Both the position numbers and the translations under genes were made by a program. A stretch of DNA of 62,000 nt from Branchiostoma floridae (Eukaryota; Chordata; Leptocardii; Amphioxiformes; Branchiostomatidae), in contig NC_049981.1 of the NCBI RefSeq assembly GCF_000003815.2, positions 17,545,062 through 17,607,061 on the forward strand, read 5' to 3'. Below the pieces are notes generated by a model. The model was not told the origin of the DNA and ran no database searches. It saw only the letters and a list, made by a program, of their open reading frames with translations. This document shows positions 1 to 26,735 of this stretch, in pieces (within the stretch, counting starts at the first letter, position 1; each line of letters begins with the position of its first letter).

Positions 1-363
1 GAATTTTCTCTACGAAATGAAATTTGAATTTTGGTGAATTGTAAATAACGTTCTAATCGCAGTGCTTGCTTGTAGAGAAGCGGCAGGGGGAGACACGAGG
101 CATGGGAGATCACGGGCGACCCCTGGCGGCTCCGTGTGTCGGTCATCAGAAGGTAACATGTATGCATACCCCGTATGTAGAGATAATGGAACCAAGCACC
201 CCCCCCCCCCCCCCCCATCATTAGACTTTTATTAGATTAGCTTTCTAGTCGTATCTGATAATTCCCGCCGTACCCGCTAGAACTTTCGTGGTCCTGTCGA
301 TTTTTCATAGTTTTCACTACATATTCTACCTACAGATTTTTCATATTTTTATTCTACTTGCAG

Positions 364-430
364 ATTTTGCAGTTTGGCGCTGAGAGGCCATTCTGAACGG
401 GCCATAGACATTCTGAAGGACCTAAGAAAG
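364..430 (+). CDS. LRRC75A/B: LRRC75-like exon a
   Basis: Follows a TTGCAG acceptor and ends at AAG before GTAACT. It reads SLALRGHSERAIDILKDLRK, aligning with the RREEAGTLLQHLRQDL part of vertebrate LRRC75A. A second AG at 371-372 would shorten it by 9 nt in the same phase, so the exact start is open. Confidence 0.7.
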
Positions 431-3400
431 GTAACTACAGACACACGTTCATTTTGAATTAAATAATGATTGCTCAGTTGGAACAAACAATATCGACAAA
501 CATTCGATGCTCCCGTGCTCAGTGTACGATGCAAAATAGCGATTTCAGGTTCGTAAAACACAAGCCTGTTGTGGAAAAAGACAGCCTTGATGTTTTCTAT
601 GATTTGCTTTATGTCAAGTCGTAAAGACTGACAACAGCATTTAGCACATTCTAATGAGAACGGTTCTAACACTTCTGATCTTGGACTGAGTGTTTCCTTG
701 AGATGACCTTCACTTCTCCTGTCATAACCAGATATGTGCCTTGGAAGACCCAGAGGTTCAAGACGCCGACAGTTTTCTTGTGGACCAGAAGACAGCGGGG
801 TACATTACGAGGTGAATAAAATCCCTGGGCTTGAAAACTTGTGATGCTTCTGATCAGCTGAACAATACTTTGCAGTAGTCATGTGCCGTCGCTAATTTCT
901 CTCTTTCGTTCCGTTGCCTTACAAAATAGTCGTCACCTTCTAATGTATATGAGGGTTTTATGATAGCACACTTACACATTGTAGATTTGCATATCACCGT
1001 TAATGTGCTGGTCATGTGAAGTTCAATCTCCACCCAGAATCCTTATACAACAAAGTCTATCCTTGCCCTGCAGGTTAAACCTCCTCCTGAAGCAGCAGGA
1101 CCCGGAGTCCCTACAGATGGAGTGTACGAACTTCATCAGACACCTCAGCCCTCCCGCCAGTGTGTGCGGCAAGAAGAGGTTTGACTTCATGTGTACGTAT
1201 TCACAACTCTGCTTATATTCCGAGGCCACGCGTAACTTTGGTGATTACAGGTTAGCGATAGCAAAACTTGCATTCCAGTTCGTGTCCATAGGTGCCACCA
1301 TTTTGTTTGATGGGAAGTGGTGTCGACATTTTTACAGGTTTGCAATTTGTAAACATGAAAAACAACTTACGACAAATGATAAGTCTGTTTTATAATGCAG
1401 TATTGGTTATTGATTTGATTAATATATTTGTAACTTGCATTCAGTGCTTACTTCGGATTTTTTATGAATATTTGGAACTAATATTTACGTGGAAATTCGC
1501 CGAAGACCCTGAGGTGGCCGACAGGCAATATGGCCGACCCCCTAAGTTCAGAAACAGTCATTTTAGGCCAAAACATCATTGGGAAAAATGCAAGCCGGGC
1601 CCTATTGTAAGAGTCAATGCGATTAGCGAAAAAAAGAAATAATAAAAGTATAAACCGTTGCAAAAACATTGCATGTTAGAACACAAAAAAATACAATCTA
1701 AATAAATTATTTTTTATATTGCTCCCAATAAGTACTTATTCGGGGGCAAAAAAACTACAACACCATGTACGCGTGTGTGTTTCAGTAGCAGCTGACTTCA
1801 GAGGTTTGGAAGCGCTGTCTTTGTGCGGCGCCATGTTGAAGGATAAGGAGCTACTGAAACTAGACAAGGTGCTGGACGCCAACATGGACACCATGACTCA
1901 CCTGGACCTCAGCTACAACAGACTCACAGACAGCGTACGTGCAGATCATGCAGTCCTTATCGCGAAAATGCAATGCTCCCTAGCAGTATTTTCAAGCACT
2001 GCAGCACTACAGGACGAAACCCCCTCCTGAAAGTACTGTAAGTTCATTTATGTTCGCGAGCACTTAATTTCGCGAGTTTGAGCAAATCGGGAGTTCGCGA
2101 GATCTTTGAGTTCGCGAGCGGGTGTTTCAAATATTTTTCAAAAGTTACGATCCGGTACTATGACGGTAACGCGAGTGCCCCCCTCCCACCCACACCGCAA
2201 CACCAGTCATGCCGTCAAAGGCGGAATTTACGAAATGAGTTCAAAGTTACCCTTCAAACAATGTCTAAAGTTGGTGTACTCAATAAAAAATGTGTTTCTA
2301 CCAAGCCACTGTCTCATTGTTTGGCTCATTTCGGCCTGTTTGGGCCATGATTTGACGATAGCGCACGGAACGCAACAGGGCCAATGACTCCTGATATGTC
2401 GCAATCACATTTGCCGCATAGGCTGACGGGATACCCACGCCAAACACAAGCGACGCGGGCGCCATTTTGAAATATTTTCGGCGTGAAAGACGGCGCTAAG
2501 TTTTAAACTTTCAGCGTAATTTGTGGACACAAATTGTACACCAGAAGGTGAAGAGTTTATCTCTCCGATATTTACAGTAGTTCCAACTCAGACTTATGAA
2601 ACGAACGTCTTTTTTTCGGCATGTAAGCGGAGTTTTGTTTTCCACGTTTCTAGTCGTAAAAATTTCCCCATTATTGTTGTAAATCTTAGTTGCTGTAATT
2701 CCATAGCTATTACTTGTATTTGTAAAGACCAGTACTACTCAGTTTATTGTTTGTTCTGTTTTTAACTTGTAGAAATCTAGTTAAACTAGGATAATGTGCT
2801 AAGTAGATTGTTTTCGCAGCCATGTCACGGCGTGTACGTAAGTTTTGTTGGTAAACAAAGCCGTCATGTTTCTTTTTCCTCCGGTCGCCAGTGGAACATT
2901 TCTATACAATAATGACTCCGTGTATCGTATATGTGTTGAATCAACTTTTATTTCGGTTTGAAAAGAATAAATAGTCTGAGTCTTGTCATTGGTATAAGTT
3001 GCTATCATAGTAAACACGTAGTTTCAGAGACTGGATCTTTTGGACGGAGGGTGTGGGGAGGGGGACGATATTGAACATGCATGTTCGCGAGTAGATGACT
3101 TCGCGAAGCAGAGGTCTCAGCGAAATACGCGAACTTAAAAATCTCGCGAACTTAAATGAACTTACAGTAATGCGGTATATAGTCTGTGGGCAGCTGTCCA
3201 TCAGTCCCCTATGAATGATCCCATATATGTATGGGAGGGAGATAGCCAGGATAGATAAGAAGGGGATGGGGCGATCACTAACAATTGTAATGCCTAGGAC
3301 TATAACATTAAAAACTTCCTGAGAAACTCCAACTTCAAATTTGTAAGGAAGTTCGATATACTCTTTCGATTTTCTGTTGTTTGTGGTGCGGTGGTTCATT

Positions 3401-4988
3401 GCCTCTAAGTACAAAATGACACAATAATTTTCTTCTTTTTTTTGTCTGGTCACAAAATGGTGTTGAGCGTTCTAATGACTCGTACACAACTTACCATGCA
3501 TATTTTCCTGCGGCCTTACAGGGATTGCAGCGCCTCCTACCGACTCTGCAGAAAATGCAGACCCTTCAAAGTCTGGACTTGGTTGGGAATTACCTGCGGA
3601 AGGAGGCGATTGACGGACTGGTGAACGCCATGGCGGACCCCAGCGCTTTCCCATGTCTCACACAGGTTTGTTTTATTTACATTATTCCATAGAACACTGA
3701 TATAGTCTCCTATATATATCTATTAACATAGAAAACGTAAGAAAAGGGCTGTAGTAATATCACTTTACCTGGCATATCAGTTAGTATTGGTCAATATAGA
3801 GAGTTTGCAGGTTCATGCCCGAATGCTAGTTGCAAGTACATAGTGAAAACATAGGAGACATACATGCGACAAGAGACAGTTGAATTACATCATCGTAACA
3901 AAAGACTAACAAACACTCTTAGCTATACCCAGACACGCTGGGGTTGACTCCTTTTTTTTGCCAGCAGACCTAGGGGAAGACAATAAGTCCCACTTGATAT
4001 ATGTATACTCGGTGTAGGTTCTGTAACTTAAAAGTGGCTTTCGGTTCGTCTGCGAATGTGGGGAAGTTGAAGGTCGTGGTGATTTCTTTAAACAATGCGT
4101 TTTTTTTTCAATGAGCAATTGGAAATAAACTGTGTAGGGGTGGGTACCGGTACAGAAAATTCAGGTCCAGGACCTGGACCTGAACCTGGACCTGATTCAG
4201 TACATGAATACTTGTGAATGACGATACTCAAAACAATGGTCCATTTCGCTACAAAGAAGTATGTTTCGTGGACTATTTGACTCCCACTGCACCGGTGTTC
4301 TAAAATCCTTCAGACTTACTCTGTATGATTGACTGTAAAACTTTGTAGAAAATAACTATGCTTCGCTCGTGTTATTTTCTTTGCAAATTCGACAGGTAAG
4401 CCCCGAAACGTGTGAATTCCTGATCATATAATCTGTTTATATTCGAATAGGTCCAACATCCGGTCTACCGATTTTTTTTAAGTCCGGCTTTTTGGACCGG
4501 TCCAATAAGAAAACCGATTTGTTATTGTTATAAACCCACCCCTAAAACTGTGTGGAAAGCCATTGCCATCACGGGATGCGTTTGGACGCCCAAAACTAAC
4601 GTCATTAACGCTAGTTAATCTTTATCCGCGTGGTAACCTATGCCCGTTGTTTTAAAAACAAGGTATTTAGGAATATCAAGTCGACGTACATTGTTTTCAA
4701 CTTGATATCTATAAATGGCCTGTTTTTGAAACAACGGATATAGGGTATTCCAAGGATAAAGGTAAACTAGCATTACCGCTTTTTTCTTTACAACAGATTG
4801 CCCTTGGAAACAACTACAATATCGCGGTGATGCCAGGCAGTATGTGTGAGCTGCTGCTGGCCAGGTGGCCCCCACACGCCAGGGAACCGTCCCTCACTGA
4901 GCTAGCCACCGGGCAGGTTACCATCGTGGAAGCCGTGGACGACGAAGACTATGAAGACCCAGATATCGCAGCATTGCAACTGGTGTGA
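364..4988 (+). CDS. LRRC75A/B: LRRC75A/B-like leucine-rich repeat protein, six exons, 5' incomplete
   Basis: Exons 364-430, 732-811, 1074-1192, 1786-1934, 3522-3665 and 4797-4988 join with compatible phases (0, 2, 1, 0, 0) and give about 250 residues ending in TGA. The order of blocks follows recalled vertebrate LRRC75A: a basic helical N-terminal segment (HSERAIDILKDLRK), a block with SFLVDQKTAGYI, a short HLSP motif, LRRs with LDLSYNRLTD and SLDLVGNYLR, then DPSAFPCLTQIALGNN and an acidic tail. Vertebrates have two paralogs (75A and 75B); one ancestral gene is expected here, so A versus B is not decided. No enzyme motif, signal peptide or membrane segment is seen and the family's biochemical role is poorly known. 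Human LRRC75A is longer at the N-terminus, so a start exon is probably missing to the left. Confidence 0.85.
732..811 (+). CDS. LRRC75A/B: LRRC75-like exon b
   Basis: Acceptor AACCAG, donor GTGAAT. It encodes an acidic stretch and SFLVDQKTAGYIT, which matches the RNLVDPITHDLI region of the family. It starts in phase 0 and ends two bases into an Arg codon completed by the next exon. Confidence 0.75.
1074..1192 (+). CDS. LRRC75A/B: LRRC75-like exon c
   Basis: Acceptor CCTGCAG, donor GTACGT. It encodes LLLKQQDPESLQMECTNFIR followed by the family-typical HLSP motif and a basic KKR segment. It ends one base into a codon. Confidence 0.8.
1786..1934 (+). CDS. LRRC75A/B: LRRC75-like exon d (first LRR)
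   Basis: Acceptor TTTCAG, donor GTACGT. It encodes GLEALSLCGAMLKDKELLKL and a canonical LRR segment, THLDLSYNRLTDS. An alternative AG 6 nt downstream keeps the phase and would drop two residues. Confidence 0.85.
2034..3169. mobile_element. Non-autonomous DNA transposon with 25-bp TIRs, TA flanks and TCGCGA-rich ends
   Basis: The left end at 2036 reads CTGTAAGTTCATTTATGTTC and the right end, reverse-complemented, reads the same apart from one base (ATTTAAGTTC); both continue into GCGAG. Each end is flanked by TA (2034-2035 and 3168-3169), as in Tc1/mariner-type insertions. Subterminal copies of TTCGCGAG lie at about 2054, 2071, 2093 and 2111, and inverted or related copies at about 3083, 3100, 3126 and 3143. 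No transposase reading frame is seen in the 1.1 kb. It lies in the intron between LRRC75 exons d and e. Confidence 0.85.
3522..3665 (+). CDS. LRRC75A/B: LRRC75-like exon e (second LRR)
   Basis: Acceptor CTTACAG; exactly 48 codons in phase 0. It encodes GLQRLLPTLQKMQTLQSLDL and then VGNYLRKEAIDGLVNAMADP, the best-matching block to vertebrate LRRC75A (LALNGNRLTRAVLRDLTDIL). The donor GTTTGT is weaker than the others. Confidence 0.9.
4135..4544. mobile_element. hAT-like MITE, 410 bp with 8-bp target duplication
   Basis: The ends are TAGGGGTGGGT (4135) and its reverse complement ACCCACCCCTA (ending 4544). The 8-bp direct repeat AAACTGTG lies immediately outside both ends (4127-4134 and 4545-4552), the duplication length typical of hAT elements. 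Near the left end an internally palindromic GGTCCAGG/CCTGGACC run occurs (4164-4192). No coding capacity. It sits in the intron between LRRC75 exons e and f. Confidence 0.9.
4797..4988 (+). CDS. LRRC75A/B: LRRC75-like terminal coding exon f
   Basis: The acceptor TTTACAACAG is preceded by a pyrimidine tract. It encodes IALGNNYNIAVMPGSM (compare IDLGNNVDIFSLPQP in vertebrates), PSLTELATG (compare PTILELGEG) and an acidic tail (VDDEDYEDPD), then TGA at 4986-4988. Confidence 0.85.
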   Translation: MALGNNYNIAVMPGSMCELLLARWPPHAREPSLTELATGQVTIVEAVDDEDYEDPDIAALQLV

Positions 4989-5017
4989 AACTTACCAGGA
5001 TTTAGACCGACTCGAAA

Positions 5018-5023
5018 AATAAA
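5018..5023 (+). terminator. Polyadenylation signal AATAAA for the LRRC75-like gene
   Basis: AATAAA begins 30 nt after the stop codon at 4988, on the same strand. It is the first hexamer after the stop. Confidence 0.6.
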
Positions 5024-5153
5024 GAGGATATAATCTGAGAATTTCCATTCTAAACTGCTTGATACTGAATGAACTGATCTTATGGCCCGCCCGCAGAAAT
5101 GCAAAGAAATACGCAAAAATGTAAATAACTTGACAGACAGGCCGCAACTCTCT

Positions 5154-5210
5154 CATTGGTTGACTGCTAATTACCATGCTATCATTGGTTGAACCGCTAA
5201 AAGCGATTGG
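5154..5210 (-). promoter_or_regulatory. Cluster of three inverted CCAAT (NF-Y-type) boxes
   Basis: ATTGG cores occur at about 5155, 5184 and 5205, spaced roughly 29 and 21 bp, in the 2.3 kb between the convergent LRRC75-like and Drgx 3' ends. Closely spaced CCAAT boxes are usual in promoters, but no gene start is visible here, so function is uncertain. Confidence 0.3.
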
Positions 5211-5489
5211 CTGTCTGATGGAAAACAAAAAAGACGCTAGAGACTACAAGACTCGCTGAATTGTTATTGTGTTGACGACTTTTAATTGCATTTGTCCATA
5301 TCGACTCCCTCCAAAGCACGTGTCTTTGAATGTATAGAAATGATGGAACTCCCTGGTTCCCGACTTTTTCAGCACTACATCTACTTTAGTACAACGCTGT
5401 CCTTGATAACTGTGTGTTGTAATCAATCACAAAGGAACAGATAGCTGTATCAGCCTAATGTAGGCCTTTATGACACATCCGTATACAGG

Positions 5490-5830
5490 CAATTAAAGGT
5501 CAATTGGTTGTTTGCAGTCACATGATTATGACGTCAATTATCGTCCGCCATGTTGGATGACGGATTCTGGTGACGTCACTTTAGAAGTGAGAAATGTCTG
5601 CCATTTTTATTTTACCGTTTTTACCATTTTTATCTCACCTTATTTTGGTAGCCAGGGCTATAAACAATGCCTTGCCATTCATCACCATCTGTGCATCAAA
5701 CGTGACCAGGCGCCATCTTGGCTCAGTGAAGTAAACCAACACGGTCATCATTACGTCACCCATTAGCCTACCTACCGCATAATCAATGCATCGGTAGGTC
5801 GGTAAGACGCGGTCACATTCGGTCGTCGTA
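5490..5830. other. Non-coding stretch with two CRE palindromes
   Basis: No supported gene. It contains two perfect TGACGTCA sites (about 5529 and 5571) and a small hairpin around CCTACCTACCG / CGGTAGGTCGG (5769-5802). It may be a decayed short DNA element. Confidence 0.3.
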
Positions 5831-6419
5831 TATGTACGATCTATTTATATCGTTACATTTTCAAGCAGGCTGTGAGAGAACCAGCTTTTGTTTGTAACAA
5901 GACAGCTGGATCGTGTATACAACACATCCTAAGAATGTGCTCAGTATGTGACCGTACGGCAATCGTACAATTTCATGACAAATGTGACCACGCCCCTAGT
6001 TCGCTTTTCATTAGCTCTCTTGTTCCGTTCTTTGGTGGCGCTTTTTTATTCACCTGCCAATGATATGTACATGGCAGGCATCATAGTTGAGCCTCGTCTC
6101 CCAATTTGAGCCCAGCATAAAAATAATTTCAAAATGACCCAAATCTAAACCGCACAAACACCAGAAATGGTTTACTTATTAACCACACAACGAAAGCAAC
6201 GAAAACTGACGTCTGCCCTGCAAATAGTACAAACATATGTCTGCAGTTTTTCTGGTTCAACCAACCCCTCGGTTCAATTGGGTTAACTCTGCGTCACATG
6301 CACGATTATGATAAATATTAACACTGCATAGCATAGGAAGATGTGTCCTGCTCACAGCTATCATTGCCCCCCCCCCCTTCTCAGCAGATTTTGACGATAA
6401 TACCTACATTTTCCGATTA

Positions 6420-6764
6420 GACCATGTTGATTCGATTATAAGGATGATAATCTTCTGGGAGCCCCAGAACTGATGCAAGCGTGTAAAAAATATTATTTTC
6501 GTTAGAAATGATGGTGTTCAGGAAGATAGAACAAATGACTGAACACACAAAGTATGGCATGCCGGACAATATATATTCTTCATTTTTGTTCTTTTACGTC
6601 TTTTTGACTTTGGAATTGACTTCCCAATTGTATTTACTATTGCTCAATATTTCTTCATTTTGCAGCTGCTTTGTACACTATGGTCGAAAACGTTCATTAC
6701 TCTTGAAACAGAATAAAATTGAAGCGCGTGTGGATGTCATCCATACAATCAAATAAAAATGGCC
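6420..6764. mobile_element. MITE family 'GGCCATGTTGAT', copy 1 (PIF/Harbinger-like)
   Basis: The left end ACCATGTTGATTCGATTATA and the right end GTCATCCATACAATCAAATA...GGCC are degenerate inverted copies of the family's 29-bp TIR. TTA precedes the left end. No transposase. It lies just beyond the Drgx stop codon. Confidence 0.75.
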
Positions 6765-6941
6765 TCAACTGTAACCGCTGAGCGTTTTCCTGCGCTAACT
6801 GCTTGTGTATGGCTCATGGTCGCAAAGACTTACTCCACTCCGTACAACAGTAATCTTACATGATACGTGAGGAACGCAGTCAAGTCCTTCTGAGGGCGCT
6901 TGTCAACCAATACAAAGATGTAGGCAATTGGAACACGGAGA

Positions 6942-6979
6942 ATTCGATCCATAAAAGTTTTAACTTTTATGGATCGAAT
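6942..6979. repeat. Near-perfect 38-bp palindrome (18-bp arms)
   Basis: ATTCGATCCATAAAAGTT and its exact reverse complement are separated by TT. It would form a tight cruciform or hairpin. It lies between the MITE and the SINE downstream of Drgx. Confidence 0.9.
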
Positions 6980-7020
6980 AAGTGCTATAGACTGGAATTC
7001 TCGTGGATGTCTGTACAAGG

Positions 7021-7256
7021 ATGCCCATGTATGCCAATAGGTAGCAGCCTCACAGTTGTCTGAGTACCAATTATTTGACAGCATAACTGGGAGATCCCAG
7101 TTCGAATCCGAGGAAGGGTATTCTGGTTGGAGCTGCGTTAGTCTTTTGAAAGGGACATGATATCGGGTTCCTGCGTTCGAGTAGTTGCCTCGAGCACATT
7201 GCTACAGCCGTCTTACTCAGATGGGTACCTACTGGCTGTACTACAAGGGGAATCAA
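7021..7256 (+). mobile_element. tRNA-derived SINE, family A
   Basis: It has a tRNA-like start with an A-box-like run (AATAGGTAGCAG) and a B-box-like CAGTTCGAATCC at 7097-7108, followed by the family body GGTTGGAGCTGCG...CTTTTGAAAGGGAC. The copy ends about 20 bp from the Drgx stop codon, so it is probably within the 3' UTR, antisense to the gene. Confidence 0.75.
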
Positions 7257-7277
7257 GAGGAAATGCGTTTGAAGACG

Positions 7278-23172
<15,895 letters not shown>

Positions 23173-23684
23173 CTGGATGAAAAAATATCAATGATAACTA
23201 AGAGCTGTGACTCTTATGACCTTATTTAAGTTCATAACAACATACTATCATTTCAGATTTTTTCCACAGACTGCTACTCGTTTGTATACCTATAATCGTT
23301 TTTAACCGTGGTATTGAGGGATATGTTGAAGTACTCATTGCAACTTTGGTAGTCCAGAACACTAGAGGTTTCTGTAGCCCTATGCATGCAGTTGACGATG
23401 ACGAGGCCAAAAACTGCGCTTCCCTTATCGCAGCAATCCGACTCGTCGTGTGACGACCTCACTATAGATGCATCCGCTAGAATATCACATAAATGTCTCA
23501 TCTACATCTACTATAACAAATACAGCTGAATAAAGTTTGCTTTTGCTGTGGTTAATCCTTATGATAGAGAAGCCTTGACGTTGCCACTACCTCAGGTACG
23601 TGCTAAGACTACGGCCGTTTTCAAAGCGACAGACGAAGTTCTCGACTTTGCAATACTTTTTGCATCAGGTCTAAGAGAAAAAAA

Positions 23685-23790
23685 ATGTGTTTCCGACCGA
23701 CCCTAGCAAAACCTGCCCACCTTAGCATAGCATTTTTTATCAACGGCTAGCGCTGGCAAGGGACATAAAACTTTCGATCCGCCATCTTGG
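23685..23790. repeat. Short interspersed repeat, second copy
   Basis: Counterpart of 13595-13690 (CCGACCCTAGCAAAACCTGC; GGCAAGGGACATAAAACTTT). Confidence 0.6.
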
Positions 23791-24049
23791 TGATAAAAGT
23801 GTTGAAAAATCTATTTCCAACACATTCTCTGTATTTCTGCTACATAGAAATTTTGCCTTTACAAAATTTAAGACCTGAGAGAGAAAACGTAATATATCTG
23901 CGACGAAAATTGCGATAATGTAGCGAATTCTCACATTTCCCTTATGGTCACTTTAACGTGCGACGCATTGCGATTGAAGTTCAGATGAGCAAGAGCCTAC
24001 CCGCGTCAGATAAAAGAATGCGAATTTTTGGTAATTAGAAAAAAATATT

Positions 24050-24800
24050 TTCAGGCAACGAATTGACGCCTGTTGGAGCTAGCGTGCGAATACATTTCGC
24101 AAGCAGACGCGGCCCAGTGAGATACCCGCTAAACTACGCCACACCGCAATCCGACACACACACGGCAGCTATACTAACCGCATCCCGTCTTTTCCCCATG
24201 CTTTACCCACATACTCTAACAACTTTTGACTCGTTCCAACTCTGACACCATTACCGCGATATTACATCAAAGCTCGCATGAGGGAGCGCCAGTCCCTTGA
24301 CAGACACACAAACGTAACGTATTGAATCAGGGTTCGCGCCGAGGCATTTCCCCCGACACTGCAATCAGCAAAAGAGTAATAATCCCGGTTTGCTATCTGT
24401 TGACATACTCTAAATATTCCATTACCGCGCGCCGAGAGGGAGCCGCCCGCTCAAGTCCCTCCGAGCCTGCCTTTCTCTATCGGGCGTCCATCTCCAAAGC
24501 GCTTTGTGTAATTGCATTATCGACCAATTATTGTCAAGATAAATTCAATTAACAAGTCAACCAACAAAGGAGCTGCCTCTGGTGGTAGCGTGCCGCGGGG
24601 TGAATGGGAGCCGTGCGCGGCGCGGTAGGATCGCCCGTGGGCGCAACACGCAGTCCCGCCGAGCTCGCCTTCGATTTCTAGTGGTGACATCGGGGTTTTG
24701 CGCGCCCTGTGGCTAGAAAAGTAAAAACGCCGGGTGTTTAAATGGTCGAATTCTCCAGACATACGCAGGGGTTTTTCAGGGCAATTTTCCTCCGGGATCG
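24050..24800. promoter_or_regulatory. Candidate Drgx upstream region, CpG-rich
   Basis: GC- and CpG-rich, non-repetitive sequence (notably 24430-24720) 0.9-1.6 kb upstream of the first recognised Drgx exon. It is a reasonable place for the promoter or missing first exon, but no ATG-plus-donor combination stood out. The open frame on the minus strand (24517-24816) shows no family resemblance. Confidence 0.35.
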
Positions 24801-26495
24801 TCATTTTAGAACCCAATTATCGAGCAGAGGATCTGCTTCCTTGTCAATAAAAGCGCCGGTGAATTTGAAGTCTACTGCCACAGACTGCTTTGTCAGTGGT
24901 TTCGCTGAAACTGATTGAGGTCCTATAGATTGTTCAAGTTCATCTATAATGGAGAAGTAAAATATTGACAATCTTCGGCACAGGTTTATCGCCACAAAAC
25001 TGAGAATCAGTTGCCAAGTTACACACTGAAAGCTGAAGACATAACCAGACGCCGCTGGAACAACGAATATATTGATAGTGTAATCTAGACAGAATAGACG
25101 ATGAGCACTATGTTGTCGTAGAATGCAAATTATACAAGAAAGAGAGAAATGATCTTAAAAGATTGTTACATTCTACTTCGCTACTTCTTGTACCTAGTAA
25201 AACAGACAAATTCATATTTCTAATGAGTTGAGATAAACCTTTGATTTTGAAAGAAACGAAAAGAAGTCGAATTGATTTCGTATATCATAATTGTCAAAGT
25301 GGCTTGACTATGTTTACATGTATCTATAATCTATTCTTTTGTTGTGACCCGTACTTATATGTAACCTGGTTGGTATATATGTACAATACGGGTTACATTC
25401 ATTTGCCGGTACCGGTGTCGTGGCGGACTGTTTTTTCTTGCCCCTAATCTTTTGTATATAACCTATTACTTCAGTAACTCTTTAAAATTCCGCCCATTGA
25501 CCATGCAAAACTTGCACGCAGAGAATCGTAAACTGCTGATTGAAGCGTTAACTTTGTCTTATCTTTGCTTTTTGACCGAGGGGCTTCAAACGTATTAGAT
25601 GGTATCTGTATAACCTTATCTTAACCCCAATGTGTTGGAGTTAAAGATGCCGATACAGTGCTTGTAGGGAGGCGATTATAATCGTTGAAAACAAGACGCG
25701 TCTGGGTTGTTTGATGAGGAATGAGATAAAAGAAAACCGTATCGGTAATATGTGAGAAGTTTTAAAAATTCGAATTTATTAGAATTAGCTTTAGATAGTT
25801 TCACACGAGAGACGTGTTGACCTTTTCCTAAAGTATGTAATAGTTGAGAGACTATGTAATAATTGCAAGACGCTAGAAAATGGGATTTCTGAACACATGT
25901 TCTAGAAATATACTTGAACTTGAATCTCAGAGGTGGCTGATGAAAAAAGAAAGCTACATCTTCGGCTATTGTTATTAAGGATCAATGGAAAATCCATATT
26001 GAAGACGCATGTCTTTCTAATTCCATTGTGATAGACGTGCACAAACATGGGACTACTAAAAACCGTCAAAGATATCACTTCCGGTTCAAACACCTTGTTG
26101 AGGTGTCGATCAAGCGATATTGGAAAGGGTCTTAGTTTGTACAGCACATCAGATCTATCGACTGTCAGCGACCACATCATGGCGGGGTTTTGTCAGTGAG
26201 AAAGATAAGCGCGGAGAAATAGAGCGGTAACCCGGCTTACCTGACGGTACAGTTATACATGTACACACGGGGCTCCGTCGGACAAGTGGTAATTATGTAA
26301 TTGGGACACCAGATCGCCACGTCATTGATAAATGAGTGTGCCAAGCCTACCGGAGGGTAAGCTTTACACAGATCTCCTGCTTCAAACAATTTTCAACCGC
26401 AGAGGACGAAGAATAAAACCGAAGGTCTAAGACTCGAAGTCAAATCGACTCGGCTGGTATCTACAGAATAATAGGACACTTCATAACTATTGCTA

Positions 26496-26735
26496 GATGT
26501 CCCTACAGCTCAGCTGGTAGCAGCCTTACGTTTAGCTGCTTGATCCAATTAGTTGGTAACGGATTCAGATCTTGGGAAGTACATCTCGGTTGGGGCTGCA
26601 AAAGCCTTTCGGAAGGGGCATAAAATAACATCCCGTGTTCGAGAAGGTGCTAGCATCACCTCCCTGTAAAAAGTACCTGCTATAGAAACACGCTAACCTA
26701 TATGCTACATATACAGGGCACTACAAGGTGAGTAA
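26496..26735 (+). mobile_element. tRNA-derived SINE, family A
   Basis: Head CTACAGCTCAGCTGGTAGCA, degenerate B box near 26570, body CTCGGTTGGGGCTGCA, CTTTCGGAAGGGGCATAAAA, and tail GGCACTACAAGGTGA. Confidence 0.85.

Noticed and set aside
24517-24816. 99-codon minus-strand frame as Drgx exon 1
   Set aside because: CpG-rich composition explains the openness; no match to Drgx N-termini and no suitable donor recognised.
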